This document shows, in pieces, positions 20,501-28,477 of a DNA stretch of 64,000 nt. The translations under genes were made by a program, and so were the position numbers. This stretch comes from an uncultured Tenacibaculum sp. (GTDB taxonomy: Bacteria; Bacteroidota; Bacteroidia; Flavobacteriales; Flavobacteriaceae): NCBI RefSeq assembly GCF_947495995.1, contig NZ_CANMAX010000008.1:62001-126000 (forward strand), given 5' to 3'. A model generated the notes under the pieces. It was not told where the DNA came from, made no database searches, and was given only the letters and a program-made list of their open reading frames with translations. The first letter of the stretch is position 1, and every line of letters starts with the position of its first letter.

Positions 20501-23500
20501 ATGTTGCATCATCGTTTAATCAATTGTACTGTGATTACACTACTATTCCTGATGCAAACTTTGAAGCTGAATTAGAAAGCTTGGGTTATGATGATATTTC
20601 GGGTGATGGTCAAGTACCAACAAGTTTTATTGAAAATATAACTTCCTTAAGTGTAGCAAATAAAAATATTTCGAATTTAACAGGTATTGAAGATTTTATA
20701 GCTTTAGAAACATTGAGTTGTCAATCAAATAGTCTTACAACACTTAATGTTAGCTTAAATACAGAATTGATAGAGTTGACAGCAAATGCCAATAATATCA
20801 CTAGTATCGATTTATCAAAAAACACTAAATTAGAAAAGCTAATTATTGGTGCTAATGAATTAACTTCTATAGATGTTTCTAATAATACTTTGTTAAAACG
20901 ATTAGATATTTTATATAATGATATTACAGTTTTAAATATTAGTAATAATCCAAATTTAAACTCATTAAATGCTTACAACACAGATATTACTAGTTATGAC
21001 TTCAGTAACAATCCACTTCTAACAAATGTTCAACTTTACAATAATAATAATTTAACGAGCCTTAATGTTTCAAATCTTACAGTTTTAGATCAGTTACAGG
21101 TTCATAACACAGGTATCACATCACTTGATCTAACTAATAATATAGAATTAAGAATTTTAAGAGCGAGCAGTACTAATATCACAACTTTAGATTTAAGTCA
21201 TCAATCTAAACTTATTCAAGTTTATGCAAATAACACGAATATTGAGTATTTAAATGTAAGAAATGGAAACAACACCAACGTTACCCAATTCCATGCAGAT
21301 AACACTCCTAACTTGAGTTGTGTAATTGTAGATGATTCAAATTATAGTACTACAAACTGGACAAATATTGATTCTGGTATGACTTTTAGTGAATCTTATT
21401 GCGAATACACTACTGTTACAGACGCCAATTTTGAAGCTACATTAAATACTTTAGGTTATGATGATATTGCAAATGATGGACAAGTACCAACAACATTGAT
21501 TAAAGTTGTTACCTCGTTAGACGTGAGTAACCAAAATATTGCTGATTTAACAGGTATTCAGGATTTCACTGCACTTACAGATTTGAATGTAGAAACGAAT
21601 GTATTAACAAGTTTAGATTTAAGTAGTAATGTTAATCTTCAGAATTTAAATTTCGACAACAATAATATTACAACTTTAAATTTAGGTTCAATCTCAAAAT
21701 TAATTAGTATTGAAGGAAGGTATAATCAATTATCTACAATTGATCTAAGTCAGAATCCTGATTTAACATTTATCAACTTAAGAGATAATTTATTTACTAC
21801 CGTAAATGTAGCTAGTAATCCTCTTTTAGAAACGATTAACTTAAGAGCTTGTTCAAACTTAACAAGTATCGATATTAGTAATAATCCAAACGTAAAAAGT
21901 CTATTTTTTCAAGATACCGCTTTAACTGGATTAGATGTTTCTCAAAATCCGTTATTAGAAACAATTGTAATTGAACGTGTAAACTTCAACTCAATTGATG
22001 TTTCTAATTTACCAGCTTTAATACAACTTAGAATCGCAGATAATAATTTTACTTCTTTAGATGTTTCAAACAATCCTGCATTAGTTCGATTAGAGTGTGA
22101 GAATAACAACCTTACCTATTTAAATCTTAAAAATGGTAATAATACCAACATGCCTAATTCTGATTTTATTGCTACAGGAAACTCTTCACTGACTTGTATT
22201 TTAGTAGATGATGCAACTTGGAGTACAACAAATTGGACAAACATTGATGGAACAGCTAGTTTTAATAATAACTATTGTCGTTATACTGCTATTCCAGACG
22301 CAACTTTTGAAACAAGATTAGAAACTTTAGGATATGATGATATTTCTGGAGACGGACAAGTACCTACAGCTTTAATTGAAACAGTAACTTCATTAACTGT
22401 AAACGATCTTGGAATTAACGAATTAACGGGAATTGAAGATTTTACTGCATTGGTTACATTAAACGCAAGGGGTAATAATTTTACTACATTAGACATGAGT
22501 CAAAATGTTGTATTAGAACACTTATACATTAATAACAATAGTTTACCATCAATTGATGTCTCTAAAAATATTTTGTTAAGGAATTTAAATATTGGTTCTA
22601 ATAGTATTACTTCACTAGATTTATCTAACAACCCAGACCTTAGAGACCTTTGGGTACAAGGAAATGGAGGTTTAACAAGTTTAGATCTTAGTAATAATCT
22701 TGAATTAAGAGAATTATACACATATAGTTCTGGTGTAGCAACTTTGGATTTAAGTATTCATACAGAGCTTAGAATACTTTCAGCTTACAGAACCTCTTTA
22801 TCTACAATAGATCTTTCAAACAATCCGGAATTAAGATCACTACGTGTAGATGAAACAAATGTTACTGTCTTAGATTTAAGCTATAATACGAAACTAGAAA
22901 CATTACGTATTAATAATACAGGAATTGCTAGCCTAGATTTAAGTAATAATATAACATTTAAACAGTTGTGGGGACACGACACTAGTTTAAGTTCACTAAA
23001 TGTAAAGAATGGAAATAACTCGAATGTTACTACTTTTAGAATAGAAAATAACCCAAGTTTAAATTGTGTTTTAGTAGATGATGCATCTTATAGTACCACA
23101 AATTGGACAGATGTAGATGATACTACGAGTTTTAGCGATACTTATTGTAACTATACAACTGTTCCTGATGCAAATTTTGAAGCTACTTTAGAATCATTAG
23201 GTTATGATGATATTTCTGGTGATGGACAAGTACCAACTCCTTTAATAGAAACTGTTGAAGATTTAACTATCGTTGCCAAATCTATTGCTGATATTACGGG
23301 AATTGAAGATTTTATAGCTTTAAAAACATTGAATTGTGCTAGTAATTCGTTTACAAGTTTAGATTTATCAAACAATCCAAATTTAACTTCAGTAATTACC
23401 AAGTTCACTCCTATTACTACCTTAAACGTAAGTAACAGTCCAAATTTAGATATATTAGTTTGTTCTTTTAATGATTTATCTACATTAGATGTTTCAAAAA

Positions 23501-26112
23501 ACACAGCATTAACTTATTTAGAGTGTAACAATAATAATCTTACGAGTTTAGATGTATCCTTAAACACAGCTTTATTGGATTTACGTTGTGGTAGTAACAG
23601 TTTAACAGCAATTGATGTTACTAAAAATACAGCGCTTACATCTTTCTGGTGTCAAGACAATTCTATTACAGATTTAGATCTTAGCAATCAGACAGAACTA
23701 GTTTCAATTACAGTAAACAACAACAATTTATCTAGTTTAAATGTAAAAAATGGTAACAATGCTAATGTTACTGATTTTATTGCAACTGGAAATACTAATT
23801 TAACCTGTATTAATGTTGACGATACTGCTTATAGTACAACAAATTGGTTGGGAATAGATGACACTGCTAATTTTAGTAGTACAGGTTGTCGTTACACACA
23901 AATTCCTGATGCTAATTTTGAAACAGAGTTAGAAGCTTTAGGTTATGACGATATTTCTGGTGACGGACAAGTACCTACTGCTTTAATTGAAGTAGTAACA
24001 AGTTTAGCACTACCTAATAAAGGAATCTATGATTTAACAGGAATTGAAGATTTTATAGCTTTAACATCTCTTAACTGTAGATTGAATCACTTAACAGCTA
24101 TAGATGTAACTAAGAATACACTTCTAAAAACGTTAACTGCTGATAGTAACTCTATCAATTCAATTGATCTGTCTAAAAATACAGCTTTAGAAATTTTAAA
24201 CTTAGCGGGGAGTAACTTAACCGCATTAGATCTTACTAAGAACACTTCGCTACGTAAATTATTAGTAAATGGTAATGGTGGATTAACAAGTTTAAATATT
24301 AGTCAGAATACAAAACTGGTCGAATTTAAGGGGTATTCTACGAATATTACTTCTTTTGATTTCAGCGTTCATCCTGATTTAGAAACAGTAGAATGCTACG
24401 GTACACAAATTAGTACTATTGATTTCTCTAATAATCCTGTGTTACGAGTACTACGTGTTGATAACACAAATATTACCGAATTGGATTTGAGTAATAATCC
24501 AAATATTGAAACATTACGTGTAAATGATACAGGTATAACATCTTTAGATTTAAGTAAGCAAATAATTTTGAAAAATTTATATGCACATGATGCCAATTTA
24601 AGTTACTTAAATGTGAAAAACGGAAACAATACGAATGTAACTACTTTTAGAGCTGAAGACAACCTTAACTTAACTTGTATTATTGTAGACGATGCCACAT
24701 ACAGTAAAACAAATTGGACAGATATTGATGGTACTACAAGTTTTACCGATGGTTACTGTCGTTATACTACTATTCCAGACACTAATTTTGAAGCTGCCTT
24801 AGAAGGATTAGGTTATGATGATATTTCAAATGATGGACAGGTTCCAACTATATTAATTGAAGAAGTTACAACGTTAAATGTAACTAATTTATCTATCACA
24901 GATTTTACAGGAATTGAAGATTTCGTAGGACTTACTTCTTTAGATGTTGGAAATAATAGTGCTACAAGTATAGATCTTACTAACTTAACTTTATTAGAGT
25001 ATTTAAGATTAGATGCTATGTCGCTAACGTCAATAGATCTTTCTAAAAATACAGCATTAGTTGATCTGCGTCTTTCATATAATGCAGGAATATCGACTCT
25101 TGATTTATCCAATAATACATTACTTGAAACAGCACATATCGGTAATAATAGCTTTACAACTATAGATCTTAGTAAGAACAGTTTGTTATATGAATTAAGA
25201 ATGGCAGGAAATAACTTAACTGCTCTTGATTTATCTAGTAATACTGCATTAAAAGAATTAAACTTATCAGGTAACAAACTAACCTATTTAAATCTTAAGA
25301 GTGGTAATAACACTACTATTGAAAACATTCATCTTAGAGGAAATTTATTAAGCTGCGTTCTAGTTGATGATGCTTCATATAGTACTACTTGGTGGTTTGA
25401 TAAAGACAATGGAACCAGTTATAGCGATACAAATTGTGGAGATATCCAACTAGCATTAAAGGTATACTTACAAGGTGCTTTTCTAAATCCTAATACGGGA
25501 GAAGAAAGCTTAATGCGTGATGATTTACGTGTTTTAGGAGGTGTTTACGGTTCTACAACACCATACAGTGATGGCGCTACTATTTCTGATGCTATTAAAG
25601 AAGATGATGCAGGTTCTAATTCAATGGTAGATTGGATTTGGGTAGAACTTAGAGATGCTGATGACACAAGTATTGTTATTGATCAAAAATCTGGAGTTTT
25701 ACAACGAGATGGAGATATTGTTGATGTTACAGACAGTAATACTCCACTTAGTTTCGATGTTCCATCAGATAATTATTATATCGTTATAAAACACAGGAAT
25801 CATTTGAGTATTATGACCTCATCTCCAATAAGCTTATCTTCTAATTTAACTTCTTTAGACTTATCGTCTGATACAAATATGGTTTTAGGAGGAACCAATG
25901 CTCTAGTTGATATGGGAAGTGGAATTTTTGCAATACTTTCTGGAGATTTTGATGAAAATGGACAGATTCAGAATATCGATACCAATGCAATTATTCAATT
26001 ATTAGGAGTTTCTGGATATAATAAAGCCGATTTAGATATGAACGGACAAGTACAGAATATTGATATCAATAACTTACTTAATCCGAATATTGGAAAAGGA
26101 GAACAATTTTAA
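17503..26112 (+). CDS. Giant multi-module leucine-rich-repeat surface protein (2869 aa)
   Basis: The ATG at 17503 is preferred over an upstream in-frame ATG at 17473 because it starts a signal peptide directly (MKKRILFITML, ending FSYSQ). Residues about 30-420 are FG-GAP-like propeller repeats (FGERVAIDGN, FGSDVALEGNYLVVGA, FGTSVAIEGD). Residues about 430-515 are a SprB-like beta domain (IKFSIDGGSTYPY). Eight LRR modules follow, each opening with YTTIPDANFEAxLExLGYDD and closing with two cysteines around VDDxxYSTTNWT. Within modules the repeat is about 21 residues (LTSLDLSNNxxLxxL). The last ~220 residues are a Bacteroidota C-terminal module (LMRDDLR, VDWIWVELRD, IKHRNHL) with two dockerin-like DxNGQxQNxD motifs, ending in NIGKGEQF. 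No type A sorting domain is visible, so the export route is uncertain. The likely role is surface binding or adhesion. Confidence 0.85.
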   Translation: MKKRILFITMLLTLFSYSQNTCLFDETKFSGTVTTTSVGATKFKATDATSNYRFGERVAIDGNIAAVSSRSNAEAAGKVYIFINDGSGNWTQQAIITASDSFTGDNFGSDVALEGNYLVVGARSQLDTNDVDTGAAYLFEYNGVNTWTQVARFEPSDGATDNRFGTSVAIEGDLILIGARKGCTGGCAYLFENDGTNTFTYTETKLEPQVQSGYDGARFGETVVLEDGRAYVGGPYDYSSVGRFSAGSVQIWDQANDGTWSRTHRLRGTETSESFGWEMDVEGDYLAIGAMNFEVSSTTEADQGRVYVYKADSNGDYLEENRVMIQNDDKDSFTDQRFGSAVALENGFLYVGTWGSGNTNGDAVYIFKDDGTNNWTQIGKLTTGSGWDEFSNRAVVVSYPNLLIGQNEDDSPSNSGAVHFVPLASTITPTASITEVTGTFISQNNGTIKVNFNDEATRSEIKFSIDGGSTYPYVFNDDALTGEITNLGVGSYDLKATFNNGSCVLDLGTVTINQATYTAIPDANFEARLEALGYDDISGDGQVPTPLIEVVTELQLAGQGITDLTGIEDFTALEELKANGNNITSVDLSNNTALKLFQMTSSSSLGSIDVSNNPVLEDLQIRSLTSAIDISNLTALDRFACVDCTFTTLNTSGNPNLRHLDLEDTPVTSLDLSTNTNLEILELENTSLVALDLSKNTSFKYLYAQDITTLTTLNIKNGNNTNISAFDIIGTPILCVLVDDLAYSTTNWTNIESTTRFSETNCNYTTIPDAAFEAVLESQGYDDISGDGRVPTSLIETLTVLNISSKGVTDLTGIEDFTALEELKANQNDLTSINLTNNTALKVLWIRQGNNNFSSIDVSKNLALEDFRIQYSGTSLDISNNTALTQFMCTDCSLTTLDTSANTNLTSLDLEGSDITTLDLSTNINLTGLEIDNTNLIELDLSNNTALKYLLAENITTLTSLNIKNGANTNIITFETAGSPVPCILVDDVTYSTSNWTDIDVASSFNQLYCDYTTIPDANFEAELESLGYDDISGDGQVPTSFIENITSLSVANKNISNLTGIEDFIALETLSCQSNSLTTLNVSLNTELIELTANANNITSIDLSKNTKLEKLIIGANELTSIDVSNNTLLKRLDILYNDITVLNISNNPNLNSLNAYNTDITSYDFSNNPLLTNVQLYNNNNLTSLNVSNLTVLDQLQVHNTGITSLDLTNNIELRILRASSTNITTLDLSHQSKLIQVYANNTNIEYLNVRNGNNTNVTQFHADNTPNLSCVIVDDSNYSTTNWTNIDSGMTFSESYCEYTTVTDANFEATLNTLGYDDIANDGQVPTTLIKVVTSLDVSNQNIADLTGIQDFTALTDLNVETNVLTSLDLSSNVNLQNLNFDNNNITTLNLGSISKLISIEGRYNQLSTIDLSQNPDLTFINLRDNLFTTVNVASNPLLETINLRACSNLTSIDISNNPNVKSLFFQDTALTGLDVSQNPLLETIVIERVNFNSIDVSNLPALIQLRIADNNFTSLDVSNNPALVRLECENNNLTYLNLKNGNNTNMPNSDFIATGNSSLTCILVDDATWSTTNWTNIDGTASFNNNYCRYTAIPDATFETRLETLGYDDISGDGQVPTALIETVTSLTVNDLGINELTGIEDFTALVTLNARGNNFTTLDMSQNVVLEHLYINNNSLPSIDVSKNILLRNLNIGSNSITSLDLSNNPDLRDLWVQGNGGLTSLDLSNNLELRELYTYSSGVATLDLSIHTELRILSAYRTSLSTIDLSNNPELRSLRVDETNVTVLDLSYNTKLETLRINNTGIASLDLSNNITFKQLWGHDTSLSSLNVKNGNNSNVTTFRIENNPSLNCVLVDDASYSTTNWTDVDDTTSFSDTYCNYTTVPDANFEATLESLGYDDISGDGQVPTPLIETVEDLTIVAKSIADITGIEDFIALKTLNCASNSFTSLDLSNNPNLTSVITKFTPITTLNVSNSPNLDILVCSFNDLSTLDVSKNTALTYLECNNNNLTSLDVSLNTALLDLRCGSNSLTAIDVTKNTALTSFWCQDNSITDLDLSNQTELVSITVNNNNLSSLNVKNGNNANVTDFIATGNTNLTCINVDDTAYSTTNWLGIDDTANFSSTGCRYTQIPDANFETELEALGYDDISGDGQVPTALIEVVTSLALPNKGIYDLTGIEDFIALTSLNCRLNHLTAIDVTKNTLLKTLTADSNSINSIDLSKNTALEILNLAGSNLTALDLTKNTSLRKLLVNGNGGLTSLNISQNTKLVEFKGYSTNITSFDFSVHPDLETVECYGTQISTIDFSNNPVLRVLRVDNTNITELDLSNNPNIETLRVNDTGITSLDLSKQIILKNLYAHDANLSYLNVKNGNNTNVTTFRAEDNLNLTCIIVDDATYSKTNWTDIDGTTSFTDGYCRYTTIPDTNFEAALEGLGYDDISNDGQVPTILIEEVTTLNVTNLSITDFTGIEDFVGLTSLDVGNNSATSIDLTNLTLLEYLRLDAMSLTSIDLSKNTALVDLRLSYNAGISTLDLSNNTLLETAHIGNNSFTTIDLSKNSLLYELRMAGNNLTALDLSSNTALKELNLSGNKLTYLNLKSGNNTTIENIHLRGNLLSCVLVDDASYSTTWWFDKDNGTSYSDTNCGDIQLALKVYLQGAFLNPNTGEESLMRDDLRVLGGVYGSTTPYSDGATISDAIKEDDAGSNSMVDWIWVELRDADDTSIVIDQKSGVLQRDGDIVDVTDSNTPLSFDVPSDNYYIVIKHRNHLSIMTSSPISLSSNLTSLDLSSDTNMVLGGTNALVDMGSGIFAILSGDFDENGQIQNIDTNAIIQLLGVSGYNKADLDMNGQVQNIDINNLLNPNIGKGEQF
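19051..25439 (+). repeat. Eight tandem LRR modules within the giant gene
   Basis: Modules start at 19051, 19792, 20536, 21406, 22282, 23152, 23893 and 24763. Unit lengths are 247, 248, 290, 292, 290, 247, 290 and about 225 codons. The long and short classes differ by about 43 codons, the length of two LRRs. Module openings and closings are strongly conserved, so unequal crossing-over between modules is plausible. Confidence 0.9.
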
Positions 26113-26135
26113 ATTGTCTTCATTCCTGTAAAATT

Positions 26136-26185
26136 AATGCCAATTGACATTCAATAAAAGAGTGGTCAATTGGTATTAGTTTTTT
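26136..26185 (+). terminator. Rho-independent terminator after the giant LRR gene
   Basis: AATGCCAATTGAC pairs with GTCAATTGGTATT (13 bp with one G-T wobble) across a 15-nt loop and is followed by a T-run. Confidence 0.7.
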
Positions 26186-26222
26186 AATTACACATAAAAT
26201 CTAAACTAAACATCCCCAAAAC

Positions 26223-28457
26223 ATGAAAAAAATTACGTTAATTTTGGTTTCTTTTATACTCGTATTATCCTGTAAAAAAGATGACGATTTTACTGTAGAA
26301 TCAATCAATCAGAATATTACAAATGAAGAATTTGCAATAGCCAATTTTGGGGCTATCATTACTTCAAACTTTTTTGGACGAGTAATTAATAAAGATGGTC
26401 AAAATATCAAAGACGTTTTAATAACCATTGGTAATGAAAGTACTTACACAGATCATAACGGAATTTTCACTTTCAACAATGCTACTGTTTATGAAAACTT
26501 TGCCTTAATAAAAGTTTCAAAAGATGGATATATTCAAGCCAGCAGAGCCTTAGTTCCAAATTCAAATAGTACAAATGATGTACAAATTACCTTACTCGAA
26601 AAAAATATAGTGAGTAATATTTCTTCAGAAAATCCATCAGAATTAAATCTAGTAAATGGTTCAAGTATAACCTTTGGAGGCGATTTTATAGATTCAAATG
26701 GAAATCCATATAACGGAGAAGTAAACGTTTCTGTTCATTACTTAGAACCAAATCAAGAATCAACATTTACTGAAATGCCTGGAATGTTATTCGGACAACG
26801 TGAAAATGGTGCTACTTCAGCAATGGAAACCTATGGAATGCTAGCTGTAAACTTATATTCATTAACTGGAGAAGAATTAAATATTGCTGAAACATCCCCA
26901 GCTACATTAAAATTTCCAATATCAACAAGTACACCAAATGCACCAGTTGAGATTCCATTATGGTATTTTGATGAAGAAGTTGGTTATTGGAAAGAAGAAG
27001 GTACTGCTACTAGAATAGGAAATGAATATGTAGCTGAAGTAACACACTTTACATGGTGGAATTGCGACATCCCAATCGATGATATCAATATGTGTTTTAC
27101 GTTACAATATGAAAATACTGTGGGAAATTCTACACATCCTATTGCTAATAACTTTTTTGAAATTAGACGAAACACAACTGGACAACTAATCTATTCTGGA
27201 TATACAAATGATGCTGGTGAAGAATGCGGTATATTTCCTAAACACGAAGAAGTAACTATTAGTATCTATGGCTCAACAAATGGTTGTCAAGATCAAATAT
27301 TGCATTCACAAGTTTATGGTCCATATAATTCAGACACTTCCATAACAGTTTCAGTACCAAACCTATCAAATACAATATCCGTATCTCAAATTTCCGGTAC
27401 AGTGTCAAATTGTACTAACAATCCAATAACAAACGGATACATGTTACTGTACAAAGAAGATACATTGGATTTTTCAGAGCAAACTATCATTCCAATATCT
27501 TCAGGAACTATTGATTATAACTTTTCATATTGTGGCGCTAATGCTTATAATTTCATCGTTTTTGATTTAGATACCAATCAATCAACTAATGCAACATCCA
27601 TAACATTACAACCTGGAATAACTGATTTAGGAACGTTAAACAGTTGTGGAAATATAATTGGAGGAACTTATGAAGGAGATGTTACATTAGAAAATCAAAA
27701 TGCTATTAATGTATTTGCTCTATTAGGTTATAGTCAAATAAATGGAGATTTAAATATTGGTAAAAGTAGTTTTACTAATGATATTTCAGACTTATCAGGG
27801 CTAAATTCATTAAATACTATTGAAAATTTGAATATTCATCATATCTCTGCAACATCACTTACAGGATTGAACAATCTATCAATTTTGGGTGATATTTATA
27901 TTTATGATTGTGATGGTTTGATTACGCTTGATGGCTTAGAAAACATCACAAATTTTTCAGGAAGTATTGAGTTAAGAGGTAATGATAGTTTAACAAGTAC
28001 ATCTGGACTAGATAATATAACATCGTTAGGTGGAAATTTAAATTTTATTGGAAATGATAACTTAACTTCAATTACAAATCTTACCAATTTAACAACCATA
28101 CATGGAAGTCTTAATTTTATAGGAACATATATCACTTCTTTTTCAGGATTAGACAACCTAACTTCTGTTGGAGATGAATTTATCTTATTTGGTGCCCATA
28201 ATATATCTTCTTTTTCGGGATTAAATAATTTAACTTCAGTTGGTGGCATAGCTTCTTTTAACTCTGATATTACTACTCTAGATGGTTTAGAAAATTTAAT
28301 CTCTTGTGGAGACTTAAGTTTTAGTCAGAACTCAACTCTTACTGACTTCTGTGCGTTGTCTAATTTATTTATTAATGGAACATACGGCACATTATATAAC
28401 ACATTCAATGCTAATAATCCATCAGTTACTGATATACAATCTGGTAACTGTAATTAA
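26223..28457 (+). CDS. Surface lipoprotein with carboxypeptidase-like domain and receptor-L-type LRR (copy 1)
   Basis: The 744-residue protein has a lipoprotein signal with lipobox VLSC (Cys17) followed by KKDDD. This resembles the acidic lipoprotein export signal that sends flavobacterial lipoproteins to the outer face of the outer membrane. A carboxypeptidase-regulatory-like domain (about residues 50-130: GRVINKDGQNIKDVLITIG, GYIQASRAL) is followed by a beta-rich region with MPGMLFGQREN, IPLWYFDEEVGYWKEE and FTWWNCD. The C-terminal third is an irregular LRR of receptor-L type (LTGLNNLSILGDIYIYDCD, LDGLENITNFSG), ending in DFCALSNL and DIQSGNCN. It is tandem with a paralogue 20 nt downstream and shares its CCCCAAAACATG start context. 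It is probably a surface ligand-binding protein. Confidence 0.8.
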   Translation: MKKITLILVSFILVLSCKKDDDFTVESINQNITNEEFAIANFGAIITSNFFGRVINKDGQNIKDVLITIGNESTYTDHNGIFTFNNATVYENFALIKVSKDGYIQASRALVPNSNSTNDVQITLLEKNIVSNISSENPSELNLVNGSSITFGGDFIDSNGNPYNGEVNVSVHYLEPNQESTFTEMPGMLFGQRENGATSAMETYGMLAVNLYSLTGEELNIAETSPATLKFPISTSTPNAPVEIPLWYFDEEVGYWKEEGTATRIGNEYVAEVTHFTWWNCDIPIDDINMCFTLQYENTVGNSTHPIANNFFEIRRNTTGQLIYSGYTNDAGEECGIFPKHEEVTISIYGSTNGCQDQILHSQVYGPYNSDTSITVSVPNLSNTISVSQISGTVSNCTNNPITNGYMLLYKEDTLDFSEQTIIPISSGTIDYNFSYCGANAYNFIVFDLDTNQSTNATSITLQPGITDLGTLNSCGNIIGGTYEGDVTLENQNAINVFALLGYSQINGDLNIGKSSFTNDISDLSGLNSLNTIENLNIHHISATSLTGLNNLSILGDIYIYDCDGLITLDGLENITNFSGSIELRGNDSLTSTSGLDNITSLGGNLNFIGNDNLTSITNLTNLTTIHGSLNFIGTYITSFSGLDNLTSVGDEFILFGAHNISSFSGLNNLTSVGGIASFNSDITTLDGLENLISCGDLSFSQNSTLTDFCALSNLFINGTYGTLYNTFNANNPSVTDIQSGNCN

Positions 28458-28477
28458 TAATTCTTAATCCCCAAAAC

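Noticed and set aside
19050..25277. Several long open frames on the minus strand within the giant LRR gene
   Set aside because: They fall opposite the same LRR codons in every module and share its composition; they are antisense shadows of a repetitive gene.
17503..26112. Regular DNA repeats that look array-like (possible CRISPR or satellite)
   Set aside because: The period is about 63 nt in frame and encodes LRR units; there are no constant repeats with unique spacers.
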